This document shows, one piece after another, positions 43,867 through 52,778 of a DNA stretch of 64,000 nt. Position numbers and translations under genes: made by a program. This DNA comes from Qipengyuania marincola (lineage in GTDB: Bacteria; Pseudomonadota; Alphaproteobacteria; Sphingomonadales; Sphingomonadaceae). The notes under the pieces are model-generated. The model was given only the letters and a program-made list of their open reading frames with translations. It ran no database searches and had not been told where the DNA came from. The stretch covers positions 372,001 to 436,000 of the forward strand of contig NZ_JARULC010000003.1 in NCBI RefSeq assembly GCF_029688625.1, in the 5' to 3' direction. Numbering within the stretch: the stretch's first letter is position 1; each line of letters begins with the position of its first letter.

Positions 43867-44324
43867 ACGAGCGCATTCTCGCCAATGTCAGCTGCGTGGC
43901 GATCGATGGCCGTGCGATTATCATCGAAGGACCGCCGGGAAGCGGCAAGACTTCGCTCGCGCTCGCACTGATCGACCGCGGAGCCGCACTGGTGGGCGAC
44001 GACGCAATAACGCTGTTGGTCGAAGCCGACGCTTTGCGAGCTGCGCCCCCGCCCAACACTGCCGGCATGCTGGAGGTGAGAAATGTGGGTCTAATCGAAC
44101 GGCCGGCTTGTGAAGCAGCGGTCGCCCTGATCCTGAGCCTGGACCCGGATGCCCCACGCTATCCGCAAGACGTCGCCGTGAGGCAGCTGGGAGGTCACTC
44201 GGTGCCCGTCCTCCCGTTTGCAACCGGCGATGCCATCCAAGCTCTGCGCGCGGAAACTGCGCTGGAAAAGCACGGCCTGGACTGGCCAAACGCCGCACGA
44301 GCCGCAACAAGGCGCAAGCGATGA
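43863..44324 (+). CDS. hprK: HPr kinase/phosphorylase, short alphaproteobacterial form
   Basis: 153 residues, about half the Gram-positive length: the N-terminal domain is missing, as is normal for alphaproteobacteria. Walker A GPPGSGKTSLALALIDRG (23-40), then GDDAI. It would phosphorylate the regulatory Ser of HPr encoded just downstream (45720-45998). Overlaps chvG (ATGA) and rapZ (ATGA). Confidence 0.92.
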   Translation: MNERILANVSCVAIDGRAIIIEGPPGSGKTSLALALIDRGAALVGDDAITLLVEADALRAAPPPNTAGMLEVRNVGLIERPACEAAVALILSLDPDAPRYPQDVAVRQLGGHSVPVLPFATGDAIQALRAETALEKHGLDWPNAARAATRRKR

Positions 44325-45223
44325 GCGACGACCCCTCTCCGAACCAGCACCAGCGCGTGCTCCTCGTCACCGGCCTGTCCGGCGCGGGCAAGTCGACCGC
44401 ACTGCAAGTGCTGGAGGATATCGGGTGGGAGGCGATCGACAATTTCCCCGTACGGCTGCTAGGCAATCTCCTCGCCGGAGAAAGCGAGGCGGGCCAGCTC
44501 GCCATCGGGTTCGACTCGCGCACGCGTGGTTTCGTGCCTAGCGAAATCATCGACATGTGCAAGCAGCTCGCCGAACGCGGCGATATCGAGGTGACGACGC
44601 TGTTCATCGACTGTTCCACGAGCGAGCTCGAGCGGCGCTACAACGAGACGCGCCGCCCGCATCCGATGGCGCGCGGGCGCCCGGTGCACGACGGGATCAA
44701 GGCCGAACGCGAATTGCTCGAACCGCTGCGCCGTTGGGCGGATGTCGTCATCGACACCAGCAGTTTCGCGACCAACCAGCTGCAACAGGAGGTGCGCGAG
44801 CAGTTTGCTGGCAGCACCGAGCGCGAGATGACGATCACCATCTCCAGCTTCGGCTTCGCCCGCGGCATGCCGCCGCTTGCCGACCTGCTGTTCGACATGC
44901 GCTTTGTCGACAATCCCCATTGGGTCGAAGGTCTGCGTGAGAAGACCGGCCTCGATCGCGAGGTCGGCGAGCATATCGAAGGCGATCCGGCCTTCGCCCC
45001 TGCTTTCGCACATATTGCGGAGCTCCTGCGCGAGCTGCTGCCCCGCTACGCCGCGCAGGATCGCAGCTATCTCAACATCGCCTTCGGGTGTACCGGAGGG
45101 AGACACCGGTCGGTCTACAGCGCCGAACGGGCGGCCGAGGTCTTGCGCGAGGCCGGCTTTTCGCCCACGGTCATCCACCGGAATCTGGGCAGTCGGCCCG
45201 CCGATCCGCTGGAACGCCGTTGA
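44321..45223 (+). CDS. rapZ: RNase adapter protein RapZ (YvcJ family, P-loop)
   Basis: 300 residues. Walker A GLSGAGKST near the N-terminus; the C-terminal domain has the conserved FGCTGGRHRSV. In E. coli RapZ guides RNase E to the small RNA GlmZ and senses glucosamine-6-phosphate; in other bacteria the YvcJ relative binds ATP/GTP. In this lineage the role is not established. Overlaps hprK and precedes the PTS EIIA gene by 74 bases. Confidence 0.95.
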   Translation: MSDDPSPNQHQRVLLVTGLSGAGKSTALQVLEDIGWEAIDNFPVRLLGNLLAGESEAGQLAIGFDSRTRGFVPSEIIDMCKQLAERGDIEVTTLFIDCSTSELERRYNETRRPHPMARGRPVHDGIKAERELLEPLRRWADVVIDTSSFATNQLQQEVREQFAGSTEREMTITISSFGFARGMPPLADLLFDMRFVDNPHWVEGLREKTGLDREVGEHIEGDPAFAPAFAHIAELLRELLPRYAAQDRSYLNIAFGCTGGRHRSVYSAERAAEVLREAGFSPTVIHRNLGSRPADPLERR

Positions 45224-45297
45224 TTCCCGCACCGGATGATGATTGAGAGCCCGGCACACGATCCTGACAGGGAACAGTTCGGAAAATTGCTTCGCAC

Positions 45298-45723
45298 ATG
45301 ATTGGCATGATTCTCGTCACCCACGGCAAGCTCGCCGAACATTTCATCGATGCGATGGAGCATGTGGTGGGCAAGCAGGACGGCGTTGCGACCATCTGCA
45401 TAGGTCCCAATGACGATATGGAGCGTCGCCGCGCCGATATCGCCGATGCGATCGCCGCGGTCGACACGGGCGACGGGGCGATCATCCTGACAGACCTGTT
45501 CGGCGGTACGCCGTCGAATCTTGCCATATCCCTGCTCGATACCGGTCGGATCGAGGTCATCGCCGGCATCAACCTGCCCATGCTCATCCGACTGGCCGGT
45601 GCGCGCAAAAGCATGAACGTGGTGGATGCGGTCCACGCCGCGCAGACCGCCGGGCGCAACTACATCACGGTGGCGAGCGAATTTCTGGGGCAGGACATCG
45701 ACAGCGCGAGGGAAGCCTCTTGA
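45298..45723 (+). CDS. PTS EIIA-mannose-type domain protein
   Basis: 141 residues, one EIIA-Man domain: MIGMILVTHG gives the phospho-acceptor His9, then ILTDLFGGTPSN and LPMLIRL. In alphaproteobacteria a PTS chain of EI-Ntr, HPr and this EIIA acts in regulation (carbon/nitrogen and ppGpp signals, ChvG-linked control) without sugar permeases; no EIIB or EIIC genes are seen. The stop overlaps the HPr start (TTGA). Confidence 0.95.
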   Translation: MIGMILVTHGKLAEHFIDAMEHVVGKQDGVATICIGPNDDMERRRADIADAIAAVDTGDGAIILTDLFGGTPSNLAISLLDTGRIEVIAGINLPMLIRLAGARKSMNVVDAVHAAQTAGRNYITVASEFLGQDIDSAREAS

Positions 45724-45998
45724 GCGAACTGCGCCGGACCCTGACCGTCGTCAACCAGCGCGGCCTGCATGCGCGCGCGAGCGCGAAGTTCGTCGGCGCC
45801 GTCGCCGAGCTGCCCGAGGGATGCCAGGTCCGCGTCGCCAAGGGCGATAACGAAGCCGCTGGCGGCTCGATCCTTGGCCTGATGATGCTCGGCGCGGCGA
45901 AGGGCGACACGATCGACATCATCGTGACCGGCAACGGCAGCGAAGAGGCGCTGAACAACCTGTGCGCGATGGTCGAGGACGGCTTCGGGGAACCGTGA
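45720..45998 (+). CDS. Phosphocarrier protein HPr
   Basis: 92 residues from a TTG start at 45720 overlapping the EIIA stop. Catalytic His17 in GLHARASAKF and the regulatory Ser site S50 in AAGGSILGLMML, the substrate of HPr kinase encoded upstream. It passes phosphate from Enzyme I to EIIA. The TTG is the only plausible start and gives the normal N-terminus; the low-efficiency codon may tie its output to the preceding gene. Confidence 0.95.
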   Translation: MSELRRTLTVVNQRGLHARASAKFVGAVAELPEGCQVRVAKGDNEAAGGSILGLMMLGAAKGDTIDIIVTGNGSEEALNNLCAMVEDGFGEP

Positions 45999-46828
45999 GC
46001 GTGGCGTCCGACCGCGCAGCCCCGCGCCGACTCATCACCGGCTTTTCCAATCCCACGGTCAAAGCGCTGCGCAGCTTGCGCGAGAAGAAGCACCGCAAGG
46101 CCGCAGGCAGGTTCCTCGCCGAGGGGCTGCGCCTGCTGACCGATGCGCGGGAGTGCGGGCATATCCCCGAGACGCTGGTGCTCGCGACTGGCCGCGACCC
46201 GCATCCGCTGCTGACCTCGCTCGAAGAGGCCGTCGAGAACAGTGGCGGAGAGGTGATCGAGACCTCGCCCGACATCCTCTCCAAGATCACCGGCAAGGAT
46301 AATCCGCAAGCCGTTGCGGGCGTGTTTGCGGAGTTCGACACCTCGCTGGCTAGCCTCGACCGCAGCAGCGCGGACATCTGGCTGGTTGCCCAGGCGCTGC
46401 GCGATCCGGGCAACCTCGGCACCATGCTGCGCACCGGCGACGCGATCGGTGCGGGCGGGCTGATCCTGATCGACGACTGCGCCGATCCCTTCAGCGTCGA
46501 GGCCGTGCGCGCCAGCATGGGCGCAGTTTTCACGCAGGCCGTCGCGCGTGCCGAGTGGAGCGAATTCGAGAGCTGGCTGCGCGGCGGAGCAGGCCAGCTG
46601 GTTGCCGCGAGCCTGCGCGATGCCCAGCCCTATCGCGGCGCGCCCTATGCGGCGCCGTGCTTCGTTATGGTCGGCAACGAGAGCCGCGGCTTGCCGGAGC
46701 AGTACGAGATGGCCTGCGACCTGCGCGTGACCATGCCGATGAAAGGCCGCGCCGACAGCCTCAACGCGGCGGTCGCGGCCGCGGTGCTGGGGTATGAGGT
46801 GCTTGCGGGGCTGGAAGAGCAGATCTGA
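45995..46828 (+). CDS. TrmH/SpoU family RNA methyltransferase
   Basis: 277 residues from a GTG at 45995 overlapping the HPr stop (GTGA). N-terminal substrate-binding domain (ITGFSNPTVKALRSLREKKHRK, EGLRLL), then the SPOUT knot with LVAQALRDPGNLGTMLRTGDA, FVMVGNESRGLPE and the C-terminal PMKGRADSLNAAVAAAVLGYE. Methylates a 2'-O position of rRNA or tRNA; the exact target is not predictable. Last gene of the chv-hprK-PTS run. Confidence 0.92.
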   Translation: MSVASDRAAPRRLITGFSNPTVKALRSLREKKHRKAAGRFLAEGLRLLTDARECGHIPETLVLATGRDPHPLLTSLEEAVENSGGEVIETSPDILSKITGKDNPQAVAGVFAEFDTSLASLDRSSADIWLVAQALRDPGNLGTMLRTGDAIGAGGLILIDDCADPFSVEAVRASMGAVFTQAVARAEWSEFESWLRGGAGQLVAASLRDAQPYRGAPYAAPCFVMVGNESRGLPEQYEMACDLRVTMPMKGRADSLNAAVAAAVLGYEVLAGLEEQI

Positions 46829-46844
46829 GGCGGGCCCTGCATAG

Positions 46845-48260
46845 CTAGATGAGTAGATAGTCTTGCGTCGCGACCCGTTCGATCCGCTCGACGAGCAGCT
46901 TTCGGGCCGGCGCTTCCACCTGCCAGCTCAGACCACCCGGTGCGAAGTCCAGCTTAACTTTGGCAGCGAGAACTTGTTCGACATTTCGCACGATCAGCAT
47001 TGAGCCGAACCCGGTGCGAGAAGGCTCGGACACCTGCGGACCATTGCGCTCGGTCCAGCCCATGCGAAAAACGGGCTCTCCCGCAGGTTCGCTGGCAATT
47101 TCCCATTCGATTTCGACTCTGCCGCGATCATTGCTGAGAGCGCCGTATTTTTCGGCGTTCGTTGCAAGCTCATGGATCGCCAATCCGATGGCTTCGGCAG
47201 CATCCGTCCTGACAATCACCTGGCTTGGGATTGTAATATCTATTCGTTGTCGCATACATTCGCCAAGGTGGCGAAGTTGCGAATGCACGATATCGGCCAC
47301 GCGTGCTCCCGACCAATCTCCGCCGTCGAGGATCTCCTGATTGGACGCCAGCGCATTGATCCGCCGGTCTAGCGACTGAACAAGTTCGTCTTTCGGTAGG
47401 CCGGAGGAACGCCGCAGGATCGCCCTGATCGTCGCGAGCATATTGCGAGAGCGGTGGTTCACCTCCCGCATCAGCAGCTTGATGTGGTTCTGCGCTTCCA
47501 GCTGGTCGGTGATGTCGGTGTTCGTGCCGCACCAGAGAACGACGTTCCCTTCGTCATCCCTTAACGGGTTCGCACGACTGAGGAACCATCGGAACTCGCC
47601 ATCCGCACTCCGCAGCGGGAAAGTGTCGTCCCATGGCTCTCCGCTATCCCAAGCTTCCTGAATGCGGGTGGTGACTCGCTCGACATGATCCGGATGATGA
47701 ACTTTCTGCCACCCCCAACCCTGCATTTCCTCCAGATCGGTGCCGGTGAAATCGTACCACCGCTGATTGAACCAGTAGATCCAGCCATCCTTGTCGGCGA
47801 GCCAGGCCAGCTGCGGAATGTTGTTGGCGAGCGCGGTGAATTGGTCGGTCTTCTCGCGCAAACCGGACTGCAGCTCGATCTGCTCGCGCAAGTCGTTGGC
47901 GATCTTAGACGCGCCGACGATCCGGCCGGACGCATCGCGCACCGGCGAGACTGTTACCGCGATAGGCACGGTCTCGCCGCTTTTCGTGAGACGTTCGGTA
48001 GAAAACTTCGGAACGGTCTGCCCCGCACGAATTCGCGCGAGAATCCGATCCTCTTCCTCAGCGCGATCTTCGGGCACGATGCGGCGGATGGACTGCCCGA
48101 CCATTTCCGCAGCGGACCAGCCGAAAAGCGCTTCTGCCGCCGGGTTCCATGTCTGAACGGTGCCGTCGAGCGACTTCGAAATTATCGCGTCCGAAGAGCT
48201 TGCGATGATGGCAGCAAAACGGGCTGCGTCTATGTCGGGATCCGGTTCGTTTTCGGCCAT
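46845..48260 (-). CDS. HWE-family histidine kinase with two PAS domains
   Basis: 471 residues, soluble. PAS 1 at about 12-125 (SSDAIISKSLDGTVQTWNPA), PAS 2 at about 140-255 (WLADKDGWIYWFNQRWYDFT, GTNTDITDQ), then the HWE core: MREVNHRSRNMLATIRAIL with phospho-His H269, N-box IHELATNAEKYGALS, and the WTERNGP W-x-E site with TGFGSMLI. It converges with the SpoU gene. No response regulator is adjacent, so its partner is elsewhere. Third HWE kinase of the window, not close to the other two outside the kinase core. Confidence 0.93.
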   Translation of the reverse strand: MAENEPDPDIDAARFAAIIASSSDAIISKSLDGTVQTWNPAAEALFGWSAAEMVGQSIRRIVPEDRAEEEDRILARIRAGQTVPKFSTERLTKSGETVPIAVTVSPVRDASGRIVGASKIANDLREQIELQSGLREKTDQFTALANNIPQLAWLADKDGWIYWFNQRWYDFTGTDLEEMQGWGWQKVHHPDHVERVTTRIQEAWDSGEPWDDTFPLRSADGEFRWFLSRANPLRDDEGNVVLWCGTNTDITDQLEAQNHIKLLMREVNHRSRNMLATIRAILRRSSGLPKDELVQSLDRRINALASNQEILDGGDWSGARVADIVHSQLRHLGECMRQRIDITIPSQVIVRTDAAEAIGLAIHELATNAEKYGALSNDRGRVEIEWEIASEPAGEPVFRMGWTERNGPQVSEPSRTGFGSMLIVRNVEQVLAAKVKLDFAPGGLSWQVEAPARKLLVERIERVATQDYLLI

Positions 48261-48341
48261 GCGATGCGTTTGCTCACACCAAATTCGATCAGCGAGCCCG
48301 CTCTCATCTAACCGCTTCGTAGAGCTACCACAACCGCAGGG

Positions 48342-49799
48342 TCACTCCGCCGCCTCGCGCCCTTCGCCCGTGCCATCCTCGATCTGCGCCGCGTCTTCCG
48401 CATTGTAGCGCGGGGTCGCCTCCACCTTCGGCACTTCCTCGATTTCGCGCTTGCCGATTTCGATGCCGCGTTCCGCGAGGCGACGGCCGGAAGTCAGCAC
48501 GTTGCGTTCGAAGCTGCCGACGAACTTGTTGTAATTGTTGACCGCTGTCTCAAGCCCGCCGCCCACGCGCTTCATGTGTTCGGCGGCGACGGCGAGGCGG
48601 TCGTAGAGCTCGGCCCCTGCCTTGCCGATCTCCACTGCTTCCTGCGCGATCGTGTCCTGCCGCCAGACCTGCGCCACAGTGCGCGCGATGGCAACGAGGT
48701 TGGTCGGCGTCGCCAGCAGCACCTTGTTGCGGAAGGCGAAGTCCCACAGTTCCGGATCGTGCTCCAGCGCGGCGGCGACGAAATGCTCGCCGGGCACGAA
48801 CATCACGACATAGTCGGGCGTATCGTCGAACTGGCTCTGGTAGCTCTTGCTGCCGAGCGTCTGGACGTGGTTGCGCATGGATTTGGCATGGAGGTCGAGA
48901 TGCCGACCGCGCTCGTCGTCTTCATCCGCTTCGAACGCGGCCTGATAGGCATTGAGCGAGACCTTGGCATCGATAACCAGCTTCTTCTGCCCCGGCACAT
49001 GCACCACCGCATCGGGGCGGAGCCAGCCGTCCTCGGTCTCGATCGAATGTTCGAGATTGAAATCGGTATGCTCCGACAGGCCGCATTGCTCGAGCACGTT
49101 CTGCAGCGCCCGCTCGCCCCAGCGGCCGCGCGCCTTGGGGGCGTTGGTCAGGCTGTTGCCGAGCCGCTGCGCCTCGCGCCGGACCTCTTCCTGCCCGCGC
49201 TGCATCTCGGTGATCTGCTGGTAGAGCCGCCCGAAGGCATCGGTGCGCTTCTCCTCCAGCGCGGCGACCTGCTTCTCGTAAGCCTCCAGCCGCTTCCCCA
49301 CCGGATCGAGCAGCGCGCGCAGCTTTTCCTCGCTGGTCTTTTCCGAATGGCCGAAACGCTCGTTCGCGCGCTTGAGGAAATCTTCCTGCGCCTTCGACAG
49401 CACGGCGGAGCCGGTGTTCTGGAACTCTTTGAGCAATTCCTCGCGCGCCTCGACCAGCAGGCGCTTCTGCTCGTCGAAATTGGCGGTCTTTTCCTTCAGT
49501 GTGGCTAGTTCCGATCCGAGCGCGGCATTGTCGCGCCGCAGGGTATCGAGCGCCGTTTCATGGGCGGCGCGGGTTTCGCGTAACTCGCCATCGAGCGCAT
49601 CGGCGCGGGCCGCGCGCACAGTCGCATTCTCCAGTTCCACAATGGCGCGGCGGAACTTCTCGTCCAACTCTCGCGCCTCGGCATCGCGCTCGCCATGGCG
49701 CGCTTTCCAGTCGGCTGCCGGTCGCGATCCGGCGAACCAGCCGAGCGCTACCCCGATCAGGAGAGCGACGACGGCGACGATGAGAACGGTCATATCCAT
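48342..49799 (-). CDS. rmuC: DNA recombination protein RmuC
   Basis: 485 residues from the ATG at 49799; an ATG at 49811 lies inside the SOS box and one at 49793 is also possible. N-terminal membrane anchor (about 3-23), a long coiled coil (about 30-180, Glu/Arg/Leu-rich), and the RmuC nuclease-like domain (about 190-420), including ALQNVLEQCGLSEHTDF, RPDAVVHVPGQKKLVIDAK and the C-terminal YDRLAVAAEHMKRVG. RmuC limits inversions at short inverted repeats and acts in DNA repair. A GTTC-N7-GTTC site directly upstream suggests LexA control. Confidence 0.94.
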   Translation of the reverse strand: MDMTVLIVAVVALLIGVALGWFAGSRPAADWKARHGERDAEARELDEKFRRAIVELENATVRAARADALDGELRETRAAHETALDTLRRDNAALGSELATLKEKTANFDEQKRLLVEAREELLKEFQNTGSAVLSKAQEDFLKRANERFGHSEKTSEEKLRALLDPVGKRLEAYEKQVAALEEKRTDAFGRLYQQITEMQRGQEEVRREAQRLGNSLTNAPKARGRWGERALQNVLEQCGLSEHTDFNLEHSIETEDGWLRPDAVVHVPGQKKLVIDAKVSLNAYQAAFEADEDDERGRHLDLHAKSMRNHVQTLGSKSYQSQFDDTPDYVVMFVPGEHFVAAALEHDPELWDFAFRNKVLLATPTNLVAIARTVAQVWRQDTIAQEAVEIGKAGAELYDRLAVAAEHMKRVGGGLETAVNNYNKFVGSFERNVLTSGRRLAERGIEIGKREIEEVPKVEATPRYNAEDAAQIEDGTGEGREAAE

Positions 49800-49805
49800 G
49801 CGCCG

Positions 49806-49820
49806 GAACATAGCTGGAAC
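49806..49820 (-). promoter_or_regulatory. LexA-type SOS box upstream of rmuC
   Basis: On the minus strand GTTC-CAGCTAT-GTTC, an exact match to the alphaproteobacterial LexA site GTTC-N7-GTTC. It ends 7 bases before the chosen rmuC ATG. Confidence 0.65.
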
Positions 49821-49893
49821 GGGGCCTGCGGAAAAGTCCCGGTCGGAACTATCCCCACAGCCGCGCGCTCCTCATGCAAAGAGGAGATATTCT

Positions 49894-50292
49894 ATGTCGA
49901 TCAAGGAAATGATCCAGGACCACCCGCAAGTCGGAGACGACTACACCGAGGAACTGGGCGAGGCGGTCAAGCACGCGATGTATTGCGCGGCGATCGCCAG
50001 CAGCTGTGTCGATGCCTGCAATGCGGAAGAGGGCGACATGTCCGAATGCATTCGCAAGTGCTCCGACGCGTCGGACATCTGCCAGGCGGTGAGCACGGTT
50101 GCCGCGCGGCGCACGCATGGCAATACGGCGGTGATCAAGTCGCTGCTCGAAGCCTGCATCCTCGCCTGCAAGGTCTGCGCCGAGGAATGTGCCAAGCATG
50201 ACAACCCGCACTGCCAACGCTGCGCGCGGATGTGTCGCGAAGTGGTCGAGGACTGCGTGAAGGCGCGCGATACGATGCTCGAGGCGGCGTAA
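49894..50292 (+). CDS. Four-helix-bundle Cys-rich copper-binding protein (DUF326/Csp family)
   Basis: 132 residues with 14 cysteines (31, 38, 42, 52, 56, 63, 88, 92, 95, 99, 107, 110, 114, 121), spaced 3-4 residues apart on predicted helices (CAAIASSCVDAC, ACILACKVCAEECA). This is the pattern of Csp copper-storage proteins, in which Cys line the core of a four-helix bundle and hold many Cu(I) ions. No signal peptide, so the cytosolic (Csp3-like) form. Strong ribosome binding site AGAGGAG before ATG 49894. No copper exporter is nearby. Confidence 0.88.
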   Translation: MSIKEMIQDHPQVGDDYTEELGEAVKHAMYCAAIASSCVDACNAEEGDMSECIRKCSDASDICQAVSTVAARRTHGNTAVIKSLLEACILACKVCAEECAKHDNPHCQRCARMCREVVEDCVKARDTMLEAA

Positions 50293-50569
50293 TTTGTTTA
50301 GCCTCAAGCGCCGGCGGCCGCGTCCGCGGCCTTAGGCTATCCTCGCTTACGTGACCTGACGGTCGCGTCGCTGCGGGCGGCCGGTCGGCCTCGCCTCGGC
50401 TTCGTCTCGGTTCTCTAGGTGGCGACAGGTAGCGCATTGCGACGGGCTTGTCTCTCCTAGAGCACCGGGCCGGCGGAGGCCCGGCAAGCACGACCGTGCG
50501 CCCGCAGCCGTTGCGGCTTGCTGCACTTATAGCGAGGACGAACCCGCGGATGCGGGTTCGAAAAGCAAA
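50293..50569. repeat. Non-coding hairpin-rich element between the copper-binding gene and def
   Basis: 277 bases with no credible gene between two convergent genes. Contains GGCCGCG-TC-CGCGGCC near 50317-50332; CTCTAGG at 50413-50419 inverted as CCTAGAG at 50456-50462, enclosing GCGCA/TGCG arms; CCGGGCC/GGCCCGG near 50465-50485; and CGAACCCGC (50539-50547) with GCGGGTTCG (50552-50560), loop GGAT. Such density suggests a structured RNA, a composite terminator or a family of dispersed repeats. The last hairpin lies 10 bases after def and could serve as its 3' end, although no clean U-run follows. Confidence 0.6.
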
Positions 50570-51136
50570 CTACGCCGCTTCGCGCAGCTTTTTCAGCTTT
50601 TTGAGTGCCATGTTGCGCTTGAGACGGCTCAGGTGGTCGATGAACAGGATCCCCTCGAGGTGATCCATCTCGTGCTGGAGGCACGTGGCCATCAGCCCGT
50701 CGAGGTCTTCCTCGTGGGTTTCGCCCTCGAGATCCTGGTAGCGCACGCGGCAGGTGGCGGGGCGATCGACATCGGCGAAGATGTCGGGGACCGAAAGGCA
50801 GCCTTCCTGATAGGTCGCCAGTTCCTCTGCCGGATCGAGAATTTCCGGGTTGATGAAGACCCGCGGTTCCTTCTTCGTCGGGTAATGCACGTGCTCATGG
50901 CCGCCGTGATTGCAGACCTCGCCCTCGGCTTCGGTGTCCTCGGGCTGGAGGTCGATCACCAGCACGCGCTTGGGCACGCCGACCTGGATCGCGGCAAGCC
51001 CGATCCCGGGCGCGTCGTACATGGTTTCGAACATGTCGGAGACGAGCGTCTTCAACTCGTCGTCGAACTCGGTGACGGGCTCGGACACGACCTTGAGCCG
51101 GGGGTCCGGCACTTCGAGAATTTCACGGATAGCCAT
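50570..51136 (-). CDS. def: Peptide deformylase
   Basis: 188 residues from ATG 51136. Removes the formyl group from nascent N-terminal Met. All three metal-site motifs are present: GIGLAAIQVG, EGCLSVP (Cys ligand) and QHEMDHLEG (HEMDH). A His/Gly-containing insert (EVCNHGGHEHVHYP) between the first two motifs is longer than in E. coli. fmt and truA, its usual operon partners, are nearby but on the other strand. Confidence 0.95.
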   Translation of the reverse strand: MAIREILEVPDPRLKVVSEPVTEFDDELKTLVSDMFETMYDAPGIGLAAIQVGVPKRVLVIDLQPEDTEAEGEVCNHGGHEHVHYPTKKEPRVFINPEILDPAEELATYQEGCLSVPDIFADVDRPATCRVRYQDLEGETHEEDLDGLMATCLQHEMDHLEGILFIDHLSRLKRNMALKKLKKLREAA

Positions 51137-51174
51137 GGGGGGGAGATAGGCTGGTGGAGTGAAATGTTCAATAT

Positions 51175-51223
51175 TTGTTGGGTGCGTGCCGGGACATCCG
51201 TCCGGCCCTTGTGGCGGCACCAA
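51175..51223. repeat. Single unit of the 21-kb foldback repeat family
   Basis: Contains GGTGCG, a hairpin around GGACATCCGTCC with a one-base bulge (loop ATCC), then CTTGTGGCGGCACCA. It matches the left half of the element at 21044-21208 at GGTGCG, GACATCCGTC and CTTG(C/T)GGC, while the stem bases differ but still pair. It fills the gap between def and recR. Confidence 0.6.
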
Positions 51224-51817
51224 TCAAACAGGTCGCCGCGCCCTCAGCGCCTGCGCCAGCGTGCCCTCATCGAGATAATCCAGCTCGCCCCCCACCGGCA
51301 GGCCGTGCGCCAGCTGCGTGATACGCACCGGGAATTCCTCCAGCCGCTCGGACAGGTAATGCGCCGTCGTCTGGCCCTCGAGCGTGGCATTCATGGCGAG
51401 GACGACTTCATCCACCCCGCCCTGCTCCACGCGCGTCATCAGGCTGGCGATGTTGAGGTCCTCGGGCCGTATGCCGTCGAGCGCCGACAGCTTGCCGCCA
51501 AGCACGTGGTATCGCCCGGTGAACAATTTCGCGCGGTCCAGTGCCCAGAGGTCGGAGACATCCTCTACCACGCACAAGCTCTTGTCGTCGCGGCGCGGGT
51601 CGGCGCAGATACCGCATGGATTGGTGGTGTCGACATTGCCGCAAGTGTCGCATTCGACCAGTGCCTCGCCCACATTCGCCAGCGCCTCAAGCAGCGCCGG
51701 CAAGGCGGTCTCGCGCCGCTTGACCAGCCACAATACGGCGCGCCGCGCGCTGCGCGGACCAAGCCCGGGCAGGCGCGCCAGGGCCTGGCTGAGTATCTCG
51801 ATCTCTTGCGATGCCAT
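51224..51817 (-). CDS. recR: Recombination protein RecR
   Basis: 197 residues from ATG 51817 (MASQEIEIL). Works with RecF and RecO to load RecA at gaps. N-terminal helix-hairpin-helix [16 protein letters not shown], the zinc finger C-x2-C...C-x2-C as [16 protein letters not shown] (about 58-73), then the Toprim domain with [11 protein letters not shown] and a C-terminal Walker-B-like segment. Usual length. Divergent from fmt; the 52-base gap between the two starts is very short. Confidence 0.95.
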   Translation of the reverse strand: MASQEIEILSQALARLPGLGPRSARRAVLWLVKRRETALPALLEALANVGEALVECDTCGNVDTTNPCGICADPRRDDKSLCVVEDVSDLWALDRAKLFTGRYHVLGGKLSALDGIRPEDLNIASLMTRVEQGGVDEVVLAMNATLEGQTTAHYLSERLEEFPVRITQLAHGLPVGGELDYLDEGTLAQALRARRPV

Positions 51818-51869
51818 GGGGTGACAGATAGGGGCACCATCGCGACTGAGAAAGGCCACACGAGATGTC

Positions 51870-52778
51870 ATGCGCATAATCTTCATGGGGAGCCCGGATT
51901 TTGCCGTGCCGACGCTGCAGGCGCTGGTCGATGCGGCGCATGAGGTGGTCTGCGTCTACAACCAGCCGCCGCGTCCTGGCGGCAGGCGCGGCAAGGAACT
52001 GACGCCGACGCCGGTACACCAGCGGGCCAGCGATCTCGGCATCGAGGTGCGCCACCCGAAATCGCTCAAATCGGTCGAGGAGCAGCAAGCCTTTGCAAGT
52101 CTCGATGCCGATGTCGCGGTGGTTGCGGCCTATGGCCTGATCCTGCCGCAACCGATACTCGACGCGCCGAGGCATGGCTGTCTCAACGTTCACGCATCCA
52201 TCCTGCCGCGCTGGCGCGGGGCCGCGCCGATCCACCGGGCGGTGATGGCGGGCGACCCGGTGACGGGCGTCACGATCATGCAGATGGAGGCAGGGCTCGA
52301 CACCGGCCCCATGCTGACGATGGCGCGCACTCCGATCGAGGACAAGACCACCGGCGAACTGACCGAGGAACTGGCCGAGATCGGCGCGCAATTGATGGTC
52401 GGCACTTTGATCGACCTCACGATGCTTCACCCGCTGCAGCAGGATGAGGCAGATGCGACTTACGCTGCGAAGATCGACAAGGCCGAGGCGCGGATCGATT
52501 GGGCGAAGCCGGCGGAGGAAGTGGTGCGCCATGTGCACGGCCTCTCGCCCTTTCCCGGCGCATGGTGCGAAGTCGACGGACAACGGGTCAAGCTCCTGCG
52601 GGCGCAACTCGCAGAGGGTTCTGGACGACCGGGCGAAGTGCTCGACGATCGTCTGGCCATAGCGTGCAACGCAGGCGCGATCCGTCCGGTGGAACTGCAA
52701 CGGGCAGGCAAGCCCAAGATGGATCTCGACACTTTCCTGCGCGGCAATACGGTCGAAAAGGGCACCGTCCTCGCGTGA
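51870..52778 (+). CDS. fmt: Methionyl-tRNA formyltransferase
   Basis: 302 residues. Formylates Met-tRNA(fMet) using 10-formyltetrahydrofolate. Motifs: [19 protein letters not shown] at the start, NHAS-equivalent [20 protein letters not shown] with the catalytic Asn/His, then the C-terminal OB-like domain. The stop overlaps the truA GTG start. Its functional partner def is 0.8 kb away on the minus strand. Confidence 0.95.
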   Translation: MRIIFMGSPDFAVPTLQALVDAAHEVVCVYNQPPRPGGRRGKELTPTPVHQRASDLGIEVRHPKSLKSVEEQQAFASLDADVAVVAAYGLILPQPILDAPRHGCLNVHASILPRWRGAAPIHRAVMAGDPVTGVTIMQMEAGLDTGPMLTMARTPIEDKTTGELTEELAEIGAQLMVGTLIDLTMLHPLQQDEADATYAAKIDKAEARIDWAKPAEEVVRHVHGLSPFPGAWCEVDGQRVKLLRAQLAEGSGRPGEVLDDRLAIACNAGAIRPVELQRAGKPKMDLDTFLRGNTVEKGTVLA

